A DNA stretch of 64,000 nucleotides from Marinobacterium aestuarii (lineage in GTDB: Bacteria; Pseudomonadota; Gammaproteobacteria; Pseudomonadales; Balneatricaceae), in NCBI RefSeq assembly GCF_001651805.1, contig NZ_CP015839.1:4340001-4404000 (forward strand), given 5' to 3'. The translations under genes and the position numbers were made by a program. Positions 10,528-19,377 of the stretch are shown here, piece after piece. The notes under the pieces are model-generated. The model did no database searches. It had not been told where the DNA came from and was given only the letters and a program-made list of their open reading frames with translations. Numbering within the stretch: position 1 is the stretch's first letter; every line of letters begins with the position of its first letter.

Positions 10528-11580
10528 TCATGCACTGACTCGATCGATCAATGTGAAGCCCGTATCGATACGCACCTGGGTCTGTTGATCACCCTGGTTT
10601 CGAAACCGCTCCAGCAGCACCTTTGCAATCAAGCCCCCGACGCGTTCGCCATCCAGTCTGACCGAAGACAGGGCGGGATAGAGTTGCGCCGCACTGCCCA
10701 TATCGCCGAACCCCATGACGGCAAGATCTTCCGGAACCCTGAGGCCGCGTGAGGCGGCTTCAGCCAGCACCCCTTGCGCGACCGTATCCGAACTGCACAC
10801 GACGACTTCAGGATTTGAGCCTGCAGAAAATAACTGACTCAGCCCTGCTCGCCCTTCTTTAAGCGTTGCCGGTGGCGTAAAGATCACCTGGGGAACCTCC
10901 GTGATACCCCTCTCACTCAACTCGCTCACAAGCCCCTTGCAACGCTTGATCCCGCGAGCATCACTTGCAGATACGACAGAAAAACGCCGGTACCCCTTGT
11001 CATGCAAGTGCCCCGCGACGGCCTTGCCGACGGCTTCGTGGGAAAATCCAACAAGGATATCAATAGGGTCTTCACAAAAATCCCATGTCTCGACCACGGG
11101 TATACCGGATGAGACGAGCCGCTGGCGAGTCAGCGCAGAGTGCTCAGTCCCCATCAGTACAATGCCATCAGGTCGACGTCCCAATATCGCGCCCAGCAAT
11201 GACTCTTCCTTCTCCAGCGAGTACCCGGTCACCCCGAGGATAGATTGGTAACCGGCCTCGCCAAGCTGATCCATGAGCGCCTGAACCATGTCAGAGAAAA
11301 TAGAATGCGCAATGGTGGGAACGAAAACGGCGACCAGCTTGCTCTGCTTGCTGGCCAGCCCGCCTGCCTGCATATTGGGGATATAGCCGACCAGTGCCAC
11401 GGCACGCCGAACCTTCTCCAGCGTCAGATCAGACACCAGCTCCGGTCGGTTCAACGCCCGGGATACGGTAATCGGGGAAACGCCGGCCACTTTGGCCACA
11501 TCGATAAGTGTTAAGCCCGATGTCGGACGGGTTTTATCAAGCGGGGCTTCAGGAGCTTTCTCTATGGATCGTCTGGGCAT
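10528..11580 (-). CDS. LacI-family transcriptional regulator
   Basis: 350 residues from the ATG at 11580. An N-terminal LacI helix-turn-helix reads TLIDVAKVAGVSPITVSRAL (about 23-42), with the hinge near 60-80, followed by a periplasmic-binding-protein-like sensor domain (LVAVFVPTIAHSIFSDMVQA). It resembles the gluconate repressor GntR of the LacI family. A TTG start at 11625 would add 15 residues; neither has a good ribosome site. A LacI-style palindrome in the transporter promoter 220 bases downstream makes local control likely. The ligand is unknown, probably a sugar acid. Confidence 0.88.
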   Translation of the reverse strand: MPRRSIEKAPEAPLDKTRPTSGLTLIDVAKVAGVSPITVSRALNRPELVSDLTLEKVRRAVALVGYIPNMQAGGLASKQSKLVAVFVPTIAHSIFSDMVQALMDQLGEAGYQSILGVTGYSLEKEESLLGAILGRRPDGIVLMGTEHSALTRQRLVSSGIPVVETWDFCEDPIDILVGFSHEAVGKAVAGHLHDKGYRRFSVVSASDARGIKRCKGLVSELSERGITEVPQVIFTPPATLKEGRAGLSQLFSAGSNPEVVVCSSDTVAQGVLAEAASRGLRVPEDLAVMGFGDMGSAAQLYPALSSVRLDGERVGGLIAKVLLERFRNQGDQQTQVRIDTGFTLIDRVSA

Positions 11581-11745
11581 GGGGGAGGTGTCAGGCAGGT
11601 TTTGGCTAAAGAAAACAGGGCTCAAAGCACCACCAAACTAGTGTGGCGCAAAGTGCTCAAACCTCGGTGCCAGCCTCAATAGCAAGCCTGTCCACCGGTA
11701 TGTCTTGGCTACATCGGTAATGTAGCGGCACTATGACCGCAAATA

Positions 11746-11773
11746 ATCATACATCGTACAAAATAAGATGCAC
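11746..11773 (-). promoter_or_regulatory. Putative operator/promoter upstream of the LacI regulator gene
   Basis: The minus strand carries GTACGATG-TATGAT, one base off the element at 5161 and 10273, at the position of a -10 about 165 bases before the regulator ATG. The would-be -35 (GTGCAT) is poor, so this may be a regulated weak promoter. The rest of 11626-11943 shows no gene. Confidence 0.45.
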
Positions 11774-11896
11774 ACCCCTCTTACCTCTATCAGGAATGGC
11801 CGGACACGGCCGCGAAGGGAGCACAAAATGATGCCAGTGCCATTCACGAGTACAAGGCACCAATAGCGGATACAACCAGACATGCAACAGGGAGGG

Positions 11897-11921
11897 CCTG
11901 GATGAGAACAGCTCATCCAGG
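11897..11921. other. Perfect 10-bp stem-loop after the LysR gene
   Basis: CCTGGATGAG and CTCATCCAGG flank a five-base loop, 22 bases past the LysR stop. No T-run follows in either direction. It may protect the 3' end of the LysR message or act as a weak terminator. Confidence 0.5.
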
Positions 11922-11943
11922 GCGCCGTATACCGCAGTCCCGT

Positions 11944-12879
11944 CTAACGCAGTGCCTGACCCTGCTCCATCATTTCAGCGAAGGGATTTTCTTCACGCAG
12001 CGCATCGATAAACCAGTGCAGTGCTCGGCCCTGGTTACTGCTGTGCCAGGCCAGGTGATGGGTATGGTCGGTGCGCGTGATATCAACCTCGATCTCCACC
12101 AGCTCCCCCCGTGCCAGGTAGGGCGCGGCACGAAAGCGCGGCAGAAAACCGATACCCAGGCCTGCCAGATGGGCCTTGAGCTTGGCATCGGTATCCGGCA
12201 CAAAAATGCGCGGCTGACTTTCCAGCAGACCATAGGTCAGGGCCGGCAGGCGGCGGGAGCTGTCGGGAATGACCACCGAGGTGAAGCGACGCAGTGACTC
12301 CCGCTTGACCGGCTGTTCCAGCTGACAGACCGGATGCTCCGGTGCCGCCACATAGCAGAAGGCGTTGTCCGTCATCAGTGGCAGCGGCAGCAGATCGTAG
12401 GAGCGCCCCTCAGGCGGCAGGCCCGGCGCGCCTATCACCAGATCAGCGCGGCCATCGTGCAGGCAGTCCCAGGTACCCGCCAGGGTTTCGTAGCGCAGCA
12501 ATATGTGAATATCGGGCTGTACCTGCTGAAAGCGTTTCACCAGGGGATAGATCACTTCAACCGGAAAGAGCGCATTGATGGCAATGGTCAGCTGCGCTTC
12601 CCAGCCATGGGCCATACGCTGCGCCATCTCGGACAGCGACTCGGTGGCCTGCAGAATCTGTCGCCCATGCTGCAACAGCATGCGCCCCACCGGCGTCAGC
12701 ACCATGCGCCGGCCGCGCTTTTCAAACACCTTGATGCGGTGCTCTTCCTCGAGTTTCTGCACCGTATAGGTGATGGCCGAGGGCACCCGAAACAGCGCTT
12801 CAGCGGCGGCGGCAAAACTGCCGTGACGATCGATGGCATCCAGCACCTTGAGTGCATCCAGGGATATCTGCGCCGGCAT
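11944..12879 (-). CDS. LysR-family transcriptional regulator (YhaJ-like)
   Basis: 311 residues. The helix-turn-helix covers about 6-65 (LKVLDAIDRHGSFAAAAEAL; the usual PSA-ITYTVQKLEEE recognition helix), followed by the LysR substrate-binding domain at about 90-300. The start MPAQISLDALKVLDAIDRHG and wording through the DNA-binding part resemble E. coli YhaJ. The ankyrin gene is divergent, starting 106 bases away, so it may be a target. LysR proteins usually activate a divergent gene and repress themselves; no clear T-N11-A palindrome decides this. The ligand is unknown. Confidence 0.88.
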   Translation of the reverse strand: MPAQISLDALKVLDAIDRHGSFAAAAEALFRVPSAITYTVQKLEEEHRIKVFEKRGRRMVLTPVGRMLLQHGRQILQATESLSEMAQRMAHGWEAQLTIAINALFPVEVIYPLVKRFQQVQPDIHILLRYETLAGTWDCLHDGRADLVIGAPGLPPEGRSYDLLPLPLMTDNAFCYVAAPEHPVCQLEQPVKRESLRRFTSVVIPDSSRRLPALTYGLLESQPRIFVPDTDAKLKAHLAGLGIGFLPRFRAAPYLARGELVEIEVDITRTDHTHHLAWHSSNQGRALHWFIDALREENPFAEMMEQGQALR

Positions 12880-12985
12880 CCGCCGCTCCTGCGTAATGAA
12901 TTATTCCAGAACCTATGATTCTAAACGACTAGACACCAGAATAAATGCCAAAATAGATGCCACTGTGCCCAGAGATTGAATAGAT

Positions 12986-13618
12986 ATGCTCAAGCTATTT
13001 ACCGGCTCCCCCGCTACCCGGCTGGCCCAGGCAATCGAACGCGATGATGCCGATGGCCTGGCCAAGCTGCTGCGCAAGGCAACCCCGGCGCTGCTGTCAG
13101 AGCCTGTGGATAGCGGCCACCTGGCAACGGAACTGGCGATAGACGCACAAAGTCCCAAACTGCTGACGCTGCTGCTAAATGCAGGCTGCGATGCCAATGC
13201 CGTCGGCGCCCAGGGCCTGCCACTGAGCTGGCGCAGCCTGACAACCCATGGCCTGGCGGGCAAAAGCCTGGAGTTGCTCGCAGCCCTCCTGCGCGCAGGT
13301 GCCGACCCCAACAGCATTAATGATGCCGGTACGCCCTTGTTGCACGCCAGCTTTGCGCACTGCGAACCGGTCCGGCTGATGCTGCACCTCAGTCGCCTGC
13401 TGGAAGCCGGAGCCCGCATCGATAGCCTGGATGGCGCTGGAGACAGCATCCTGCTGCTGGCGTTGCGCAGCGACAGACGCGAGCTGATCCAGTTTCTGAT
13501 TCACTCAGGCGCCCTCTTGCCGGACAGCCTCACAGCAGACATCAGCGAGGAGACGCAGCGCTATGCCCAGCGCTGCCAGCAGGATTACCGCATCCGCCAG
13601 CAATTTCTCGGCGCCTGA
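12986..13618 (+). CDS. Ankyrin-repeat protein
   Basis: 210 residues, no signal peptide or membrane segment, so probably cytoplasmic. At least three ankyrin-like repeats are readable at about 45-76 (TELAIDAQSPKLLTLLLNAG), 90-125 (LELLAALLRAGADPNSINDA) and 130-175 (ending LLEAGARIDSLDGAGDS), each with the helix-turn-helix and GAD/GAR beta-turn pattern. Such proteins act by binding partners; no enzymatic motif is present. It is divergent from the LysR regulator and 96 bases before ansA. Partner and role are not predictable. Confidence 0.8.
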   Translation: MLKLFTGSPATRLAQAIERDDADGLAKLLRKATPALLSEPVDSGHLATELAIDAQSPKLLTLLLNAGCDANAVGAQGLPLSWRSLTTHGLAGKSLELLAALLRAGADPNSINDAGTPLLHASFAHCEPVRLMLHLSRLLEAGARIDSLDGAGDSILLLALRSDRRELIQFLIHSGALLPDSLTADISEETQRYAQRCQQDYRIRQQFLGA

Positions 13619-13625
13619 AACCCCG

Positions 13626-13680
13626 GCAGCCTGTCGGACTGAACACTGATCTACCGCGACCAAGCCCGACAGGCTGCTAG
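13626..13680. repeat. MITE-like dispersed repeat, short copy
   Basis: A 55-base element with nearly perfect inverted ends (GCAGCCTGTCGG and CCGACAGGCTGC). Its interior AACACTGATCTAC also occurs in the copy at 27902-28070. It lies between the ankyrin gene and ansA and could fold into a strong hairpin that ends transcription. Confidence 0.7.
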
Positions 13681-13714
13681 CCGCCCACATCCAGACCGCC
13701 CAAGGCCAACAATA

Positions 13715-14725
13715 ATGAAATCAAAAGTTCTGATCATTCACACCGGCGGCACTATCGGCATGCACCCCTCGGATCAGGGCTATGTCCCGGTGCCGGGTTT
13801 TAACGAACTGCTGCAGCAAAAGCTCAGCAAGCAGGCGCAACAGAACCTGCCGCATTTTGAAATACTGGAATTCGCCCAGCTGATCGATAGCTCCAACATC
13901 CAGCCATCCGACTGGACCCGCCTGGGCAAAACCCTGATGGAGCATTACGACGACTACAAGGGTTTCGTGGTGCTGCACGGCACCGATACCATGGCCTACA
14001 CGGCGTCCGCGCTGTCGTTCATCCTGCAGGGTCTGGACAAGCCGGTGATCCTGACCGGCTCACAGATTCCGCTGATCGAGCCACGCAACGATGCCCTGGA
14101 CAACCTCATCACGGCGCTGATTCTGGCCGGTAATTATGCGGTGCCCGAAGTCTGCATTTACTTCAATGGCCGACTGCTGCGGGGCAACCGCGCCTGCAAG
14201 CTGCGCGCGACTGGATTCGATGCCTTCGATACGCCCAACTGCCCCTGGCTTGGCCAGGCCGGCATCCATATAGAGCTGCAGGAACACCTGCTACTCGAAC
14301 GCGGCGCACCGCGCTTTGAAGCACCGCATTTCGACCCCGGCGCCGTCTCGCTGCTGCATCTGTATCCCGGCATGCCGGGGCGCATCGCCGCCCAGCTGCT
14401 GGAGGATTCGCAACTCAAGGGGCTGCTGATCCGCAGTTTTGGCGTCGGCAACCCGCCCGATGAAAACCGTGAACTGATGCAGGCACTGGAACAGGCCTCG
14501 GCCCGAGGCCAGGTGGTAGTCAACCTGACCCAGTGCCTGCAGGGCAAGGTCAGCCAGGGCGCCTATGCCACCGGTGGCAAGCTGAATGATATAGGCGTAG
14601 TGCCGGGCAGCGATCTCACCGTAGAGGCGGCCTTCACCAAGCTGCATTTTCTTGTCGCCACCGGGGAGTCGCCCATACGGATACGCGAGCTGATGCAAAC
14701 ATCCATCTGTGGCGAGCAAAGCTGA
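13715..14725 (+). CDS. ansA: Type I (cytoplasmic) L-asparaginase
   Basis: 336 residues, the usual size of AnsA, hydrolysing L-asparagine to aspartate and ammonia. No signal peptide is present, unlike type II enzymes. The two catalytic triads are visible: Thr in HTGGTIGM (about 9-16) and the Thr-Asp-Lys set in VLHGTDTMAYTASAL (about 87-101) with the later ILTGSQIP. The C-terminal domain carries the allosteric-type region (RSFGVGNPPDENRELM). It stands alone between the short repeat and a convergent MOSC gene, whose stop lies 21 bases away. Confidence 0.93.
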   Translation: MKSKVLIIHTGGTIGMHPSDQGYVPVPGFNELLQQKLSKQAQQNLPHFEILEFAQLIDSSNIQPSDWTRLGKTLMEHYDDYKGFVVLHGTDTMAYTASALSFILQGLDKPVILTGSQIPLIEPRNDALDNLITALILAGNYAVPEVCIYFNGRLLRGNRACKLRATGFDAFDTPNCPWLGQAGIHIELQEHLLLERGAPRFEAPHFDPGAVSLLHLYPGMPGRIAAQLLEDSQLKGLLIRSFGVGNPPDENRELMQALEQASARGQVVVNLTQCLQGKVSQGAYATGGKLNDIGVVPGSDLTVEAAFTKLHFLVATGESPIRIRELMQTSICGEQS

Positions 14726-14746
14726 TCCAGCAACACAGGGCAAGAC

Positions 14747-15262
14747 TCAGAGCCTGGCCAGCGGCTCTGGCTCTGGCTCTGGCTCAGCCTGCACTCTGTC
14801 TCCCACCCGGATGCGTCCACCTTCGATAATGCGCACGCAGAGCCCGCCTATACCGCGCATGGCGTTAAAACCACCGGGCCCCAGCACCGCTTCCATGCGC
14901 GAACAGGGGTGACACTGCCCCGCCCCCTCCAGCAGCACCTCGCCGATGCGAAAGCGCCGCCCGCTGAGGGCATGCAGGCTGATGCCACGCACCAGCAGAT
15001 TACGCCGCAGCAACGCAGGATCCAGCGATTCCCTGTGCAACAGGGACGCCAGCACCGCCAGGTGCTCAGCCTGAAACAGAGTGATCTGACGCTTGCTGTC
15101 GACCCGACCGCTAAAGCGATCACCCAGCAAGCCCTGCCCCAGCTCTACGCTGGCCTCAGTAACGCTTTGCATGGGCTCTTGCCGGGAAGGCCGCAGCAGT
15201 ATCTGCTCCAGCACACCGCACTGGGGTAATGTGCCCAGCAGTTTCGCCATCTGACCTCGCAT
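14747..15262 (-). CDS. MOSC-domain protein
   Basis: 171 residues. The MOSC fold, found at the C terminus of molybdenum cofactor sulfurases and in YiiM-type proteins, covers most of it, with the conserved cysteine in GQCHPCSRMEAVLGPG (about 115-130). Small stand-alone MOSC proteins bind molybdenum cofactor or handle sulfur; YiiM reduces N-hydroxylated bases. Which applies here is unclear. The C-terminal EPEPEPEP run comes from a GGCTCT hexamer repeated about four times (14763-14786), prone to slippage. It converges on ansA. Confidence 0.85.
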   Translation of the reverse strand: MRGQMAKLLGTLPQCGVLEQILLRPSRQEPMQSVTEASVELGQGLLGDRFSGRVDSKRQITLFQAEHLAVLASLLHRESLDPALLRRNLLVRGISLHALSGRRFRIGEVLLEGAGQCHPCSRMEAVLGPGGFNAMRGIGGLCVRIIEGGRIRVGDRVQAEPEPEPEPLARL

Positions 15263-15453
15263 TCGCCTGCCTCCTGATGAGTCTCCTGTAGCCCCCTGTT
15301 ATGGCCCTGAGCTTCAGGCCAACGCTCGCTTTAGCTGCGAATGAGCATTGGCCGCCACCGGGGGCGCCCTTATAATAGCGCTTTAACCCTGCAAAGCCCC
15401 CAGCGCTATGACGGCCCCCGGGACTTCGCACGGCAACTTCAAGGATCGATGTC

Positions 15454-17163
15454 ATGACCTCCCTGTTTCTGCTGGTCGGCGCCCTGATGCTGATGCTCAG
15501 CATCCTGCTCAGCCCGCTGTCGAACCGGCTTGGCATGCCGGTGCTGCTGCTGTTTCTGGGCGTTGGCATGCTCGCCGGCGAAGACGGCCTGGGCCATATC
15601 CAGTTCGACGATTTTGAAACCGCCTTCCTGGTGGGCAACCTGGCACTGGCCATCATCCTGCTGGATGGCGGCATGCGCACCCGGGGCGAAACCTTCCGGG
15701 TTGGCCTCAGGCCCGCACTGGTACTGGCGACCCTGGGCGTCCTGATCACCGCCCTGGTCACGGGGGTGGCCGCGATCTTTATCTTTGACCTCTCATGGCT
15801 CGACGGCCTGCTGATCGGCACCATCGTATCCTCCACCGACGCCGCCGCCGTCTTCGCGCTGCTGCAGGGCCGCGGCCTGAACCTCAACGCCCGCGTCAGC
15901 GCCACCCTGGAAATAGAGTCCGGCAGCAACGACCCCATGGCGATATTCCTCACCCTGATACTGTTGCAGCTGATCACTCAGGACGGCGGCACCTCGCTGT
16001 GGTCGGCCCCGCTGATGCTGCTGCAGCAGATTGTTATCGGCGTCGCCTTCGGCTGGTTTGGCGGCAAGCTGCTGGTCCTTTTGATCAACAAGGTCGAACT
16101 GGTGACGGCGCTCTATCCGCTGCTGGTCACGGCCAGCGGGCTGGTGATATTTGCCGGCACCAACGCCCTGGGCGGCAGTGGCTTTCTGGCGATTTACCTG
16201 GCCGGCGTATTGCTGGGCAACGCCCGGGTACGCATGATGCCGGCCATCTTGCAGGTACACGACGGCCTCGCCTGGCTGGCGCAACTGTGCCTGTTCCTGA
16301 TACTGGGCCTGCTGGTGGATCCATCCCAGCTACTGCTGATCGCGCCAGCGGGGCTGCTGCTGGCGGCGGTACTGATTCTGATCGCCCGTCCGCTGGCGAC
16401 CTTCAGTACCCTCTGGCCCTTCGGTTTCAAGCCTCGTGAACAAGGCTTTATCGCTTGGGTGGGCCTGCGCGGCGCTGTGCCCATAGTGCTGGCGCTGTTT
16501 CCGGTCATGGCCGGCGTGGAGCAGGCACCGCTGTTCTTCAATATCGCCTTTATCGTCGTCATGGTGTCGCTGGTGATTCAGGGTAGCAGCCTGGCACCGG
16601 TGGCCCGCTGGCTGAAACTTGAAGTGCCGGGGCATGAGCAGGCGCACCGGCGCATCCCCATAGACGTACCGGCGGTAGGCGAACACGAGTTACTGCTGTT
16701 CCGGCTGCAGGGCCAGCGCTGGCAGCGCCCTGCCCCGCTGGGTGATCTGCGCATGCCGGCGGATACCGGGATAGCGGCGGTGTTTCGTCAAGGCCGCTAT
16801 CTGCGCCCCCAGGCCAAGACCGCCCTGCAGGATGGCGATCTGCTGGCCGTAATGGCGCGCCCGGACATGATCGATGCCCTGGGGCATCAGTTCAACGCCC
16901 CCCATGGCCCCAAACACCTGGCGGAAATGGCCTTCTTCGGCGAGTTTGTACTCAATGGCGAGGCGCAGCTGGCCGATGTCGAGCAGGCCTACGGCATCAA
17001 GGTCGAGCAGGAAGATTCGACCCAGACGCTCTCCGCCTGCATCGCACGCCACCAGCACGGCCATCCGGTCGTAGGCGACAGCCTAATGCTGGGCCCGGTC
17101 ACTCTGGTGGTCAAGGCAGTGGAAGGCGATGTTGTCACCAAAGTTGGTCTGAAACTGCACTGA
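15454..17163 (+). CDS. nhaP2: Potassium/proton antiporter, CPA1 family (NhaP2/CvrA)
   Basis: 569 residues (E. coli CvrA 578). About twelve or thirteen membrane segments fill 1-385, with CPA features GTIVSSTDAAAVFALL (about 123-138) and SGSNDPMAIFLTL (about 154-166), the ND pair being the likely ion site. A TrkA-C-like cytoplasmic regulatory domain (about 405-480) and a CorC/HlyC-like C-terminal part follow. It expels potassium, and perhaps sodium, in exchange for protons across the inner membrane for volume and pH control. It is not obviously in an operon; a convergent MFS gene ends 29 bases beyond it. Confidence 0.9.
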   Translation: MTSLFLLVGALMLMLSILLSPLSNRLGMPVLLLFLGVGMLAGEDGLGHIQFDDFETAFLVGNLALAIILLDGGMRTRGETFRVGLRPALVLATLGVLITALVTGVAAIFIFDLSWLDGLLIGTIVSSTDAAAVFALLQGRGLNLNARVSATLEIESGSNDPMAIFLTLILLQLITQDGGTSLWSAPLMLLQQIVIGVAFGWFGGKLLVLLINKVELVTALYPLLVTASGLVIFAGTNALGGSGFLAIYLAGVLLGNARVRMMPAILQVHDGLAWLAQLCLFLILGLLVDPSQLLLIAPAGLLLAAVLILIARPLATFSTLWPFGFKPREQGFIAWVGLRGAVPIVLALFPVMAGVEQAPLFFNIAFIVVMVSLVIQGSSLAPVARWLKLEVPGHEQAHRRIPIDVPAVGEHELLLFRLQGQRWQRPAPLGDLRMPADTGIAAVFRQGRYLRPQAKTALQDGDLLAVMARPDMIDALGHQFNAPHGPKHLAEMAFFGEFVLNGEAQLADVEQAYGIKVEQEDSTQTLSACIARHQHGHPVVGDSLMLGPVTLVVKAVEGDVVTKVGLKLH

Positions 17164-17192
17164 TATGTACAGTCCTGACCTGCCGCCGAGGC

Positions 17193-18410
17193 CTATTGCG
17201 AGTCTTGGCGACTGGCCAGGGCAGCTAGCCCGCGGGTGGCATACCCGGCCAACAGCACATTCAGGGCTCCCAGCAGCACCAGCGTCAGGCCGTAGCCACC
17301 GTGCTCGGTCAGCAGACCAAACAGCAGGCCCCCCACAGCGCCGCCGCCGACATTGAGCGCGCCCCACAGACTCATCACCCGGCCGCGATAGGCCCCATCC
17401 AGTGAAACCTGTATCAGCGACTGGGTCGCCACCCCGCAGACGGTAGCGCAAAAGCTCAGCAGCATGACCAGCGCAAGACCCGCCTCGAAACGCGCATTCA
17501 GCCCAAACAGCACCAGCACCACACCGGCGCCGATGGCGGCAAGGCGTAACGCCGACAGCAAGCGCGCACGGGGCAGCGCCGACAGGATCAGCCCTGCGAC
17601 GATAGAGCCCAGCCCCGCTGCCGAGGTCAGCATGGCCAGCGCCTCTACACCACGGCTGTAGAGCACATCCACCGCCGCCGGCAGAATTTCCAGCAGACCC
17701 CGGCCCAGTATCGCCGAGCAGCAGATCACCAGCAGCAGGCGCACAATCAGCGCCTCGCTGCGGGCGTAACGCACGCCGGCCAGCAGATCCGCCAGAAAGC
17801 GCCGCTGCGGCCCCCGGGCATCCCTGCGGGCCTGCTCGTCCAGTTTGAGGCACAGCAGCACCAGCGTCAGGGGCAGATAGCAGGCCCCACTCACCGCCAG
17901 CGCCGCCGCACCGCCATAGAGGTTGATCAGCACACCGGCGATCATAGGACCTATAAAACGGGCGCTGTTAAACAGAATGGCATTGATCGCCACCGCTCTG
18001 GACATATTGGCCACGCTGACCAGCTCCGGCACCAGCGACAGCCGCACCGCCTGATAGGCGCTGTTGGTCATGCCGATCACCAGGGCAAACAGCAGCACCC
18101 CCAAAGGCTCGATAAGGCCGGCCCCGACCAGCACGGCCAGGCCGCCCCCCAGGCTGCTGAGCACCAAGCTGATCACCACCGCCGCCCGGCGCCGGTTGAT
18201 ACGATCCACCAGCACCCCGAACAGCGGCCCCACCAGCACCACCGGGAAAAACATCAAAAAGGCCAGCAGACCCAGCCAGGTTTCCGAGTGGGTCATATCC
18301 CACATCTTCCAGCCCAGCGTCATGCGCTGAATCCAGACCCCCTGGGTCGAAAACAGGCTGCCGCACAGGTAGGTAAGGTAATTGCGTTCGTGAAGGATCG
18401 AGGGCTGCAT
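17193..18410 (-). CDS. MFS transporter, EntS-like (MFS_3)
   Basis: 405 residues with twelve hydrophobic segments. The MFS signature between segments 2 and 3 is readable (GPLFGVLVDRINRRRAAVVI, about 61-80). The overall pattern, with AYRGRVMSLWGALNVGGGAV in the second half, fits the enterobactin-exporter-like MFS_3 group. The exported solute is unknown; no siderophore genes are nearby. It is separated from ridA upstream by a strong terminator, so it needs its own promoter in the very short gap or depends on readthrough. Confidence 0.82.
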   Translation of the reverse strand: MQPSILHERNYLTYLCGSLFSTQGVWIQRMTLGWKMWDMTHSETWLGLLAFLMFFPVVLVGPLFGVLVDRINRRRAAVVISLVLSSLGGGLAVLVGAGLIEPLGVLLFALVIGMTNSAYQAVRLSLVPELVSVANMSRAVAINAILFNSARFIGPMIAGVLINLYGGAAALAVSGACYLPLTLVLLCLKLDEQARRDARGPQRRFLADLLAGVRYARSEALIVRLLLVICCSAILGRGLLEILPAAVDVLYSRGVEALAMLTSAAGLGSIVAGLILSALPRARLLSALRLAAIGAGVVLVLFGLNARFEAGLALVMLLSFCATVCGVATQSLIQVSLDGAYRGRVMSLWGALNVGGGAVGGLLFGLLTEHGGYGLTLVLLGALNVLLAGYATRGLAALASRQDSQ

Positions 18411-18420
18411 TCAGGGCCTT

Positions 18421-18448
18421 AAAAAGAAAAAGCGCCCTGGGGCGCTTT
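18421..18448 (-). terminator. Rho-independent terminator after ridA
   Basis: On the minus strand, stem AAAGCGCC/GGCGCTTT with a four-base loop, followed by TTTTTCTTTTT. It sits between ridA and the MFS gene on the same strand. Confidence 0.9.
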
Positions 18449-18469
18449 CAGTGGATCAGGATAAAAGAA

Positions 18470-18823
18470 TTACTTCTTCAGGGCCGCAACCACCGAGATT
18501 TCAACCAGCAGTTCAGCCCGCGCCATGCGTGCTTCAACACAGGCGCGCGCCGGGGCCTGCCCTTGCGGTACCCAGGCATCCCAGACTTCATTCATGGCGG
18601 CGAAGTCTTTCATGTCGCGGATGTACAGGGTAGCGGACAGCAGGTGCTCGCGGTCACTGCCAGCCTGGGCCAGCAGGGTGTCGACCTTTTCCAGCATGGT
18701 GCTGGTCTGCTCGCGGATATCCGCATTGGCATCGGCCGCAACCTGACCGCAGAGGTAAACAGTGTCATTGTGAATCACGATACGGCTCATGCGCTGGCCG
18801 GTTTCCATACGGGTAAGGCTCAT
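18470..18823 (-). CDS. RidA/YjgF family protein
   Basis: 117 residues covering the single RidA domain. Members hydrolyse reactive enamine/imine intermediates released by PLP enzymes. The conserved arginine is present ([19 protein letters not shown], about 89-107) with the closing [11 protein letters not shown]. The N terminus ([17 protein letters not shown]) fits the Rid2-Rid7 type more than archetypal RidA, so its exact substrate is open. AGGA lies eight bases before the ATG. A terminator follows directly, making it a single-gene unit. Confidence 0.88.
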   Translation of the reverse strand: MSLTRMETGQRMSRIVIHNDTVYLCGQVAADANADIREQTSTMLEKVDTLLAQAGSDREHLLSATLYIRDMKDFAAMNEVWDAWVPQGQAPARACVEARMARAELLVEISVVAALKK

Positions 18824-18961
18824 CGGTCTATCCTGTCGTTGGGCTGAATTAAAGCCCCTATTTTACGGCCCCGGCCATACACAACCAGGCAAAATCCACT
18901 ATAAAACCGCCTTATGCAGGCAAATGCTGCGTAAACAGCACTAAAAGCGAAAATTCGCCGG

Positions 18962-19372
18962 TCACAGATTCAGCCGCGGAATTTCCAGTGCCGGGCAACG
19001 ATCCATCACGACGTCCATGCCTGCCGCATGGGCGCGCTCGGCGGCGGGCTCGTTCACCACGCCCAGTTGCATCCAGATCGATTTGGCGTGCACGGCGATG
19101 GCATCATCCACCGCATCGCCGGCATCTACCGAGTTGCGGAAAATGTCCACCATGTCGATGGGCTCATCAATTTCAGACAACGAAGCCCGCACCGGCTGAC
19201 CCAGAATGCTGGCGCCAACTTCAGTCGGGTTGACCGGAATCACTCGATAACCCTTGGCGATTAGGTACCCCATCACCTGATGACTGGCGCGGTGCGGCCT
19301 TGGGCTGGCACCCACCAGGGCGATGGTTTTACTGCTCTCAAGAATCTTTCGAATTATTTTATCGTCGTTCAA
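18962..19372 (-). CDS. CoA-binding (YccU-like) domain protein
   Basis: 136 residues forming one Rossmann-type CoA-binding domain: IALVGASPRPHRASHQVMGY (about 17-36), IPVNPTEVGASILGQPV and the closing MDRCPALEIPRL are typical of the YccU group related to succinyl-CoA synthetase alpha. The biochemical role of this group is not settled. I chose a TTG start at 19372 because GGAG, overlapping the end of moeB, is eight bases upstream; the longer frame to 19444 lies inside moeB. It is translationally linked to moeB. Confidence 0.8.
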   Translation of the reverse strand: MNDDKIIRKILESSKTIALVGASPRPHRASHQVMGYLIAKGYRVIPVNPTEVGASILGQPVRASLSEIDEPIDMVDIFRNSVDAGDAVDDAIAVHAKSIWMQLGVVNEPAAERAHAAGMDVVMDRCPALEIPRLNL

Positions 19373-19377
19373 AACCT

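Noticed and set aside
11897-11921. Perfect stem-loop as a definite terminator or phage attachment site
   Set aside because: No T-run follows on either strand and no integrase or second copy is present, so it is reported only as a stem-loop.
12913-13449. 178-residue minus-strand frame over the ankyrin gene
   Set aside because: Serine/arginine-rich shadow; the plus strand has clear ankyrin repeats.
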